Source of the DNA: Alitta virens
Taxonomy: Eukaryota; Annelida; Polychaeta; Phyllodocida; Nereididae
NCBI GenBank assembly: GCA_932294295.1
Contig: OW028576.1
Span: forward strand, 45,672,247-45,736,246
Length of the DNA stretch: 64,000 bases
Direction of reading: 5' to 3'
The notes under the pieces were generated by a model that ran no database searches, had not been told where the DNA came from, and was given only the letters and a program-made list of their open reading frames with translations. The position numbers were made by a program, and so were the translations under genes. This document shows, in pieces, positions 57,201-64,000 of this stretch (within the stretch, counting starts at the first letter, position 1; every line of letters starts with the position of its first letter).

Positions 57201-60200
57201 GGCTCAAAATTTATTTGTACAATTATAGGAATTAAGTGCGAGGCTCAAAATTTAGGGCGATGGCACCACAAGTTAAGAGCGTTAGGGACATTATTCTGAA
57301 ATATTCTACGAGGCATAATTATTGACAAAAACAGTTTAGCCGCAAACTTTAGCATCACTTGAATTTGACTATCACAAAACTTCACTAATCTCTGACATAA
57401 CGAGACAACACATAGCACATGGATAAAGTCTTTAGTTATTTTAAAACATGGATCAACGACCATGCTGTAGCATGATAAAATCCAAGGTTTGAGCGGTTTA
57501 TTTCATGAGACGTTGTTTAATTGTTACGACAGCAAAGAGGGTCACAATTTGCGTAACGATCATAACGATAAGTGTCTGGAAAATCATTATATTTTTTAGT
57601 TTTTAACAGCAAAAATGGGGCATATCCATGCTAACTTATGACTGTCAACCTACATTTTCTGCTGTTCGTAACGGTGACGCTTTTCGGAAACGACCTTGGA
57701 CGGGAGATTTCTTGAGAGGGTAAGACATGGCGCCTTGAATAGGCTCACTGTCCTACAAACATTTCAACAAGAAATTTACTGTACTGTTTTCTGTACGTTT
57801 TTTTTTCTATCTTTTACCTATTTTTTTTACTGGTCTGTTACATTACAGATGCTCAAGATCTTTTGAATTACAATTTCAATGATCTGTTAAAATTTGAAAG
57901 CCCACATTACTGGGTCTTCATATATATTACAACAAATTACATTACACATAACTATTTGCATAATGCACTTGTTACATATATACCACAGCAAAATAGCACC
58001 AAAAAAAATTGTTCAAAGATCAGCTAAGAGATATATTAAACACAAGCTGCAGACAGGCAATAGCGACACATTTTACGACATTTTTCGCAAAAAGAAGTCA
58101 GTTTCAGATTACAATTTCACAGTCATCTCTCACTATAATGCCAACCATTTCACCATAAAGCAGACCTCAAAGAAATAGCAAGGAAACTTTGTTTGATTTC
58201 AAGTAAAACAGTTTTTATGTCAAGGGAGTGTGTTTGTGCTTAGAAGACAGTGTATGGGCAATAGGTATTACTGTTCGAAAGCATAATTGTGTTTCAAATG
58301 TTTAGAAAAAAACGACTGCTTAGAATGTAAAGATAATGCTGTAGCAGAATATTTTTAGTTGCCAGGGTAATAAAAGCTTGCGGTCAAGTTTAAGATACTG
58401 TTAAGGTTTTGAATATGCAAATTACGAAGAAAATTTTGATAATGGGAAGAAATTGTGGAACGGCATAAATTAAGATAAATTATAGATAATATACATACAA
58501 TACAGGAAAAAAATTCTTTTTTTTTAATTGGGAGTAAGAGATAAACGATTGGCATGGAAACCACCACCAAACAGGTACAACAAGTAACCTTTTTGATAGG
58601 TTTAGCCTTCCGGAACCTTCCAAATACCGGAGATTTCTTTGGCTTTAGTTTAAAAGATTCCAAGGTGTCCATTTCTGGCTCAGAACTCTAGGGAAAGAAA
58701 AGTATGTCCATATAAGGTTATAATGAAACTTCATTCATTTGCATATTATTTTACATATATCTCATTTACATATATTTGCATTTATTTTAAATATCTAATT
58801 TGCATTTTGTGTTTGCATATCTACAAATAAGCACTGGAGAAAACCGGTCAAATAATATGAAACTAATTTGCATATCTCATTTGCATGTTTCCATATCTAC
58901 CCAGCAATATTCAAAGTAGCAGCATATGGAAAACCGACCTAATCATGAAACTTCTAATTTTGTTGGTTTATATCTAGGCTAAGCGTAATTTAAACTGTTT
59001 TGGGAAGAATGTGAAAAAATAAATAAAAATTATTCACCCTTTATTATTATCAATGCCAATTATAATTTTTATATTATGTCAAAGAGAAAACCTATAGAGA
59101 TATACATTTACAGGTCATTGCATAACATTCTCTCTGCACTTTAATGGATTTTTAAAACAAATTAAATCTTTTCAGAAACTAACACTAAAATATAATATTG
59201 GTTAGTAGTGGTGAAATCCTCCATTGAGATTTCATGAAGCGCCACCAGCTGAAAAAATCAACATTTATTAATTCCTGAAAACTAGAAGCACACACACAAA
59301 CAAATCAAGGTTATCAAACTATTAAACAAAGCAATTGTAAGTTAATTTTGGCCAAATCCACAAAATATTATATTCTGAGAAAAAATAAATTATCCTGGTC
59401 AAATTATATTGAAGAATTGGGGCAAAATACCTGACGATGAAATGTACCAAAAATATCAGAATATACTTCACTCGATATCGAATTAAAGCATAAAAGCAAG
59501 TGATTAATAAACTCTTGAAGCCCAAAAAATTAAGTGTTTTACGTCGTCCAATGATTCAATTGCAATTAACATCATTTTAACGATACTTCGATTGCGATAA
59601 TTTTAAGGAATGTGGTCAGGATTACGGGTAAACAAATGTAAGACAAGAATAAAATCATGCTACATCACCTTACTGGGTACACTGGTGAGGTGGTTTCTCG
59701 AGGAGTAGTTTCAATAATGAGGTGGTCTTTATAATGAGGTATTTTTAAGGCGCGGGTTGATTGGAAGTGTTCTGATTAATTATTGATCATTTAATAATTA
59801 TTGAAATCATTGGACGAACCAAAAAATCACCATCAAAATCGAAGCAATACTTGGGGGATAAACACTAAAAATGTTAAAATGAAACCAATCAACTGAAGTA
59901 GGTCAACAATGGGGTCAATGAAAGGTCAAAGGTCACACCATGCTAAAAATAGACACATACATAGACGCCCTCTAGGGGAGCGTTCTGCTGGGGTTGCTGA
60001 ATAATGTAGGACTCTATCGGCATGGAGTTACGTTGGCCGGGCATTAGCGCGGTGACGTTTGTTGCTGTTTGGGTTGTCGTGGTAACGGTTGCCGTGGGAG
60101 TAGATTTTCTAAACAACGACATCAAAGGAGATTTGTTTCCCTTTTTAACGTCTGAGGGCAGGGTCTGGGCCTGTGTTGTCTAAATATACGAGAAAAATGT

Positions 60201-63200
60201 AATTTTCAATATTAGATATTATATATAAAAACAAGTGAACAAAAAGATGGCCAAAAAATGCTGAAATGAAACTGTCTATTAATTAATTCAATTCTACAAT
60301 AGACACAAAGTCCACAATAATAAACCTGGAATAAAACTCAGTCACTCATATATTTGTCAATCATTCTCATGTTAGACGCAATGATAGTAATAAAATTGGT
60401 TGCTTAGCAACTACACTTTAGAATATGTACATCCAAGGATTACGATTATTCACTTTAAACTGATTCTCAATGAGTTATTAAACAATTTTCAAAGCTCTTA
60501 AATCTAATGTAAGTATATATATTTCACTTAATTTGCTACCAGAACCTCATAAAATCCAAAAAATACACAATATCACTTCAGTTGCAATATTTGAGCAAAA
60601 TAACTAAATGAACAACAGAATTTTACTAACTTACCATGCAAATGAACAAGCAGGTAATTAAATTGGTAATTAATGGAAATTATTATCAAATCACAAGCAA
60701 TACATATCCATGCTTAAATAAATTTATGATATACAGTGTATTCACATACAATAGAGTTCGTAGGCGATAGTACTAGAGGGTAGAGAAAAATGATATTCGT
60801 ATTCGGCTTTTCTTATTCTGGAAGATGGGAGAATGATCAAAACACAACATAACATTCCGTGTAAGACTTGCGATGATTTTTCATAATTGTCTATAATATA
60901 ATGAGAGTTCTTTTCTTGGTTTTCATAGTTTCAAACCAGCTTAATTTTTGTGATGTATATTAAAAAAAATTAAAATTTAGTTGTGTCGAATCTTACGTTC
61001 ATTGCAATCACATCAGCGAAACTTTTTTTCTTTATATTACCGTTATGGTCCGGCAGAATGTACGACAGTACGACAGCCTAACCCAAATATTCTAAGTTTT
61101 TCTCTCTCTTGATTTATGATCCTGGTCGGTGTATTTTTTCCACCCTTGAGCATTTTGAAAGATTCAAGATGGCTGCCAAGAGAGAAAAAAAATTATTACA
61201 GAATTTTGGGTTGGGTCAAACTTCAGTTCTTCACTGCCTGACTAGTACTTTTTGATCAGTTCCTTGACTGAACTGTCGTTTGTCGATATAGAAAATGAGC
61301 AATTACAGTTCGTTCCAAAAGAGCAAATAATGGCCATCCTAACATTCATATAATTTACCGTCTTTCAACCTGCAAGTTTACTTTCGATGAACTCACCTCA
61401 TCGCAAATGTCTTACAATGATGTTATGACTGTATTTAAACCATAAAAGAGAAGAGAATACAAGGAAATAAATACATTTACTGAAAGAACTTAATATACAC
61501 AATTAATTAATCATCGGACGGCGAAAATACCTTCGACGGTGTTGGACTGACAGGCTCCTGAAATTTGACGAAACGAAAAAAATTCACACACGTTAGTAAA
61601 ACAATAATATTCACACATTTGAAGTGAATATTACGAGTTGCTTTGGCAAATTTGTTATTATTTTGTTAGTTTTAGGAATGTTCCATGTAGTTTGTTACAA
61701 TACGATTCAACATCAAGATAATAAATGTAAACGACATTGATAAAATGCTGTGCTTTTCAACAAAGTTCTCTGTTATCTATCAAGTTAATAATTTTTTTAA
61801 TCATCCATATTTTTCCTTCTTAAAATATGTATACATGTGAATAGTCAGATAAAAAATCTCTCATAATTAACAAATGCTAAGTGCATATTGTTAATTCTTA
61901 GACGAGTCGAGAAATTAATTCAAAAGACGAGTCTTTGAAAATTCCACTACGAGGATGTCATCACAACATGAAAGTAATAGATGGATATATAACATTCTGA
62001 TCTTAAAGAAATGGTGCAGTGAACCTATAGAGTTGCTAAGCAAAAGCGGGGTATCCAAATTTGCGTTAAAGTTTCTTAAGCTCTAATCCTTCTTTGCTAA
62101 TAACGATAATCCTTAATGTATACAACGTAAATGATAGGATTTATCTTTAAAATGTCACAAAGCAATTTAAGTGATCAACTGAAAATATCTACTTCTTTTA
62201 ACAAAGTTCTGACTTTAAAAATTGGTCAAAAATGAAGTGAAGTAGTAAGCTGAATGCTCTGGCGTCACAATTGTGTTTACTTGAGTAGTAAAACTTTTGT
62301 GACGATCAGTGAGTATGACTTGCCTAAGTCGTTAAGCAAGCAGTAAGCATTCAGAACTAATACATAACATGAATGCATTGCCAGCAAAAGACAACAGAAA
62401 TTGTTCAGGGGCGTCAATTTGTCTCGAAGGTTGGGGGGATGCAGGCCTATTTTGTCTTTTCCACTGTGACTTTCCCTCGCTCGTACAAATAGTAGCAGTA
62501 ATTGCGCAGACACTGGCCAAGGTAAATTAATGGTGGATCACTTATACCAAACTTCTAAACTTGTACTGATGTGTGATATCAAGTGTAAAGCTGTTAACAA
62601 AGCACAAATGTTCCAAATAAAAAGTTTGTGAAGAAGGGTAATTTTCATTTGTGAATTTCAGGGGGGGGGGGGGAGGGGCAGATGATTGCATTGATTATCC
62701 CCCCCCTTCTCAGAAAGTGGGGAGTATATATCCCCTACATCCCCCCTGAATCGACGCCCCTGGAAATGTTAGTATTTTCCGTAACTATGCATATGGAGTA
62801 AGTGTTGTTAAATTCAAGCTGAATATATATGTAATTTCATCACAAATATTTTATAGCAAGCAAGAATATTTCCAAAGATGGCAAACTATTGAAACAAACA
62901 AGATGGGTATTTTTTTCATGAGAGTATATTGAGGATTGATCAAGCAATTTAGACTCACTCGAGTGCAAGCCTTGAAGAGACTCGGGCAAGAACCACTAGG
63001 CGGCTTAACCTGGTGGTAAGCAACAGAACTAAATCACTCTGGTGGTAAATTACTGAACTAAAAGGAATCATTACCAAGTCAATGGCTTATGAAATCATTG
63101 GTTATGATCAGAGTTTATTATACAATAATTCCATCAGAACATCAGCTAATGAGAAATCAATGATTGTGACTTTATTTTGAAAATAAGGAGTTTGTTAGGG

Positions 63201-63822
63201 TTAAAATCAGAATTCGATCTTCTTAAGTTCTGAATTACAATATTTTCAAAGGACAATATAAAAGAGGAAAATTGTGATATAAGGAAAGATAACCGTTTAC
63301 TTTAATGATAAAATTACAATACACGATGCTATCCTAATTTTACCACGATATAGTAAAGTAGAAACTCTGCATAATCAGAAACTTTGGTCCAGAGAATTAT
63401 AAAATATAAGACACTATGAGTGAAGATTTTGTAAATCAGATGTGACTGTAAGAAACACTTGTCTGAGATGGACAGAAATAGTGGTGCACAACTTAACGAG
63501 TAAAAACTAAAATAAATAGAAAAAATAAAATGTTTGGAGGTCGCAATGTTTGAAGGCTGCAATGTTAGGAGTGAATCATATTATTTGTATCAAAATGCAA
63601 GTTCTAGAAACTTAAGAGACATTGATACAGAAAAAAAAAATATATATAAAGAAATTGAGATGAGAAGATAGATCTTTATGCAAAGACAGCTAATTAAAGA
63701 AAAAAGTTATCGATTCAACAAAAACATACTTCTTGAGAAAGCCGGAGTTTAAGGGGCGACAAAGACATTGTGTCACCGTCATGGCTATACTGACTGACTG
63801 TACTCGTACCGCTCGTTCGTCG
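47952..63822 (-). CDS. Modular Ser/Pro/Lys-rich protein, C-terminal 458 residues in 11 exons
   Basis: Minus-strand exons 63730-63822, 62959-63009, 61531-61557, 59961-60179, 58589-58687, 57654-57752, 56244-56480, 54791-54842, 53870-54019, 52181-52210 and 47952-48271 have consistent splice phases and sum to 1,377 nt. The first seven are phase 0 at both ends. The product is low in large hydrophobics and rich in Ser, Pro, Gln and Lys/Arg. A basic motif recurs, about one per exon: KSPLMSLFRK, KSPVFGRFRK, KSPVQGRFRK, RPFVSRFRK, KSFASALRKRFSRG, HSFSNSLKRIFRKKK. It ends VPVSAPIYDH. There are no membrane segments or known domain in this part. It is likely an intrinsically disordered intracellular scaffold or adaptor whose folded domains are encoded off the right edge; I do not recognise it. 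Confidence 0.75.
49850..50140 (-). repeat. Possible LINE 3' fragment with (AATTC)n tail
   Basis: Plus-strand CAATTCAATTCAATTCAATTC, read on the minus strand, would be a GAATT-type LINE tail. The preceding minus-strand sequence (50137-49952) is open and contains MMCDILNTPIHWFGSHHKVK. Family not established. Confidence 0.35.
51288..51623. mobile_element. Foldback element with about 85-bp inverted repeats
   Basis: The left arm TGTTTACTTTGCAAACCAC to AAACACTGCGTCA (51288-51374) is repeated in reverse complement at 51538-51623 with few differences; the arms include TTACTGTTAACACGTAACTG. The 160-bp centre is unique. No ORF. Confidence 0.85.
52181..52210 (-). CDS. Micro-exon of 30 bp
   Basis: Acceptor AATTTTCAG, donor GGAG|GTAGAG. 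Encodes HHHGYNPQG between phase 1 boundaries; both neighbours have the same phase, so it can be included or skipped without changing frame. Confidence 0.6.
52545..52670. mobile_element. MITE, family B, copy 2, with three CRE-like sites
   Basis: Terminal inverted repeats AGGTCACTGCCACCGTAGCA and TGCTACAGTCGTAGTGACCT enclose TGATGACGTCATC, TGTGACGTCATCC and AGTGATGTCATC. It is the opposite-orientation relative of 8160-8291, here in an intron of the micro-exon gene. Confidence 0.75.
53380..53475 (+). mobile_element. Short LINE reverse-transcriptase relic
   Basis: The plus strand reads VQQGSILGPVIVYI, the conserved GVPQGSILGP block of non-LTR reverse transcriptases, with no intact flanks. Confidence 0.45.
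53870..54019 (-). CDS. Micro-exon gene, basic exon
   Basis: 150 bp, phase 1 to phase 1, acceptor TATCGCAG, donor CAACAG|GTGGGT. Encodes AKKSKSFASALRKRFSRGPK, KPRSHSADRAGSLRQEN and a Pro/Glu tail. Several RxxS sites suit basophilic kinases or 14-3-3 binding (inference). Confidence 0.8.
54380..54446 (+). repeat. 3' fragment of SINE family 1
   Basis: CCCGTCCTAATCAGCCCTAT and GCAAAAATATGGGACTTAAAG match the 3' part of family 1; the tRNA head is absent. Confidence 0.6.
54499..54730 (+). repeat. tRNA-derived SINE, family 2
   Basis: Begins AATGGGATGCCGTGGTCTAG with A box TGGTCTAGTGGACGAG and B box GGTTTGAAACCCC at tRNA-like spacing, different from family 1. The body continues through TAGGTGCAATGGGTACCTGG and GTGTGAGCTCCCCAGGGAG. 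Confidence 0.7.
54791..54842 (-). CDS. Micro-exon gene, 52-bp exon
   Basis: Acceptor TTACAG, donor AGAG|GTAAGA. Encodes ASEYSGYDQTSSLVDPR; phase 0 in, phase 1 out. Confidence 0.75.
55680..55790 (+). mobile_element. Short LINE reverse-transcriptase relic
   Basis: The plus strand reads KGVKQGSILPP followed by SLNDLTIGR, resembling the GVPQGSILGP..LNDL block. Only this short piece remains. Confidence 0.35.
55975..56165. repeat. Cluster of AGGTCA words including two DR1 sites
   Basis: At least twelve GGTCA words lie within 190 bp. Perfect AGGTCAAAGGTCA (direct repeat with 1-bp spacing) occurs at 56006-56018 and 56143-56155. DR1 is the binding site of HNF4/RXR-type nuclear receptors. It lies immediately downstream (minus-strand sense) of the polyQ exon. 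Confidence 0.6.
56244..56480 (-). CDS. Micro-exon gene, polyglutamine exon
   Basis: 237 bp, phase 0 to 0; acceptor TTTCAAG, donor AGCATA|GTGAGT. Encodes TSYMQQQQ, a CAG/CAA-mixed polyglutamine run, then SRPFVSRFRKPPLGEPVVAL and EDPEYEQSI. If the donor is not used the frame continues 26 residues to a stop at about 56157, giving a possible shorter isoform. Confidence 0.75.
57654..57752 (-). CDS. Micro-exon gene, 33-codon duplicated exon, copy 2
   Basis: Acceptor TTTGTAG, donor GAAAAT|GTAGGT. Encodes DSEPIQGAMSYPLKKSPVQG then RFRKASPLRTAEN, exactly 33 codons like its upstream neighbour. Confidence 0.78.
58589..58687 (-). CDS. Micro-exon gene, 33-codon duplicated exon, copy 1
   Basis: Acceptor TCCCTAG, donor AAAAAG|GTTACT. 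Encodes SSEPEMDTLESFKLKPKKSP then VFGRFRKAKPIKK. Confidence 0.78.
59923..59935 (+). promoter_or_regulatory. DR1-type AGGTCAAAGGTCA site
   Basis: Perfect match, 25 bp outside the donor of exon 59961-60179; two more GGTCA words lie just upstream (59900-59918). Confidence 0.45.
59961..60179 (-). CDS. Micro-exon gene, Thr-rich exon
   Basis: 219 bp, phase 0 to 0; acceptor ATTTAG, donor GTCTAT|GTATGT. Encodes TTQAQTLPSDVKKGNKSPLM, SLFRKSTP, a Thr/Ala run (TATVTTTTQTATNVT) and SMPIESYIIQQPQQN. Confidence 0.75.
61531..61557 (-). CDS. Micro-exon of 27 bp
   Basis: Acceptor AATTTCAG, donor TCGAAG|GTATTT; encodes EPVSPTPSK, phase 0 to 0. Confidence 0.6.
62406..62762. mobile_element. hAT-like MITE with CAGGGGCG ends
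   Basis: Left end CAGGGGCGTCAATT, right end inverted CAGGGGCGTCGATT, with G- or C-rich inner arms. The flanks AAATTGTT and GAAATGTT agree at six of eight positions, which would be an old 8-bp target duplication. It has no ORF of note; the Lys/Pro-rich frames here are compositional. Confidence 0.6.
62959..63009 (-). CDS. Micro-exon of 51 bp
   Basis: Acceptor TTACCACCAG, donor CTCGA|GTGAGT; encodes VKPPSGSCPSLFKACTR, phase 0 to 0. An alternative acceptor six bases on (TTAAG) would remove VK. Confidence 0.55.
63730..63822 (-). CDS. Micro-exon gene, most upstream exon in the window
   Basis: 93 bp, phase 0 to 0; acceptor AAAATCAG, donor CAAGAA|GTATGT. Encodes RRTSGTSTVSQYSHDGDTMS then LSPLKLRLSQE. 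Earlier exons lie beyond 64000. Confidence 0.7.
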
Positions 63823-64000
63823 CTGATTTTAGTAAAAGCAGAAAAAGAAAACCACACCAGAAGATTAGGTCATGAGCAACCGACACCACAGATATTAAGT
63901 CAAATATTATGTGGAACAATTGTGTGAAGGTCGATGAATGAAGAAAGGTTAAGAATGACGAATAAGGGAAACTTAGTTAAACCTTGCAAGTTGGACCTCC
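63823..64000 (-). other. Upstream intron of the micro-exon gene, cut by the window edge
   Basis: No further exon seen before the end of the window. Confidence 0.5.

Noticed and set aside
59205..59260. Extra exon of the micro-exon gene after TTTTTTCAG
   Set aside because: The open segment has no usable donor in a phase that fits its neighbours.
62332..62520. Minus-strand open frames with Lys/Arg-rich sequence
   Set aside because: They overlap the hAT-like MITE and have no splice sites that fit the gene.

Overview
The window is nuclear DNA of an animal. It has spliced genes with GT-AG introns (and one GC-AG intron), a BTB-BACK gene pair, a chymotrypsin-fold digestive-type protease, tRNA-headed SINEs, CR1/L2-like and jockey-like LINE fragments, a BEL/Pao LTR retrotransposon and many small inverted-repeat elements. 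Base composition is AT-rich with scattered poly-G tracts. The repeat mix fits a marine invertebrate, perhaps a hemichordate, echinoderm or similar deuterostome, but I cannot name the species from sequence alone.

Layout. 1-8.1 kb: intergenic, with one possible minus-strand exon (1165-1329), a SINE, and a decayed CR1/L2-like LINE on the minus strand (5.26-7.76 kb) broken by a SINE and a palindromic MITE. 8.5-14.8 kb: a complete six-exon elastase-like serine protease gene (+) with TATA box, GATA site and polyadenylation signal; its introns carry a SINE and several inverted-repeat elements. 14.85-16.9 kb: AT-rich, nothing recognised. 16.9-27.6 kb: a transposon graveyard. A minus-strand LINE fragment abuts a plus-strand LINE, which is interrupted by a BEL/Pao element on the minus strand. 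The BEL LTRs sit in imperfect inverted pairs at both ends, as if the element's interior had been flipped inside its own LTRs. Another minus-strand LINE follows.

27.7-43.7 kb: a tandem segmental duplication. Each unit has a three-exon BTB-BACK gene with an unrecognised C-terminal domain (+), followed by a serine racemase/threonine dehydratase-like gene (-). In the first unit the racemase-like copy is reduced to a decayed relic near 33.7-34.2 kb, and intron 2 of the BTB gene holds an array of about 196-bp units. In the second unit the racemase-like gene is intact and intronless. 43.7-47.9 kb: intergenic, AT-rich.

47.95-63.82 kb: the last 11 recognisable exons of a long minus-strand gene whose 5' end lies off the right edge. 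Splice phases agree across all 11 exons and give 458 codons plus stop. It encodes a low-complexity Ser/Pro/Lys-rich protein built from short exons that mostly carry one copy each of a basic RFRK-like motif. I do not recognise the family.

The best candidates for something undescribed are the BTB-BACK pair, whose C-terminal domain differs more than its introns do, and the modular micro-exon gene.
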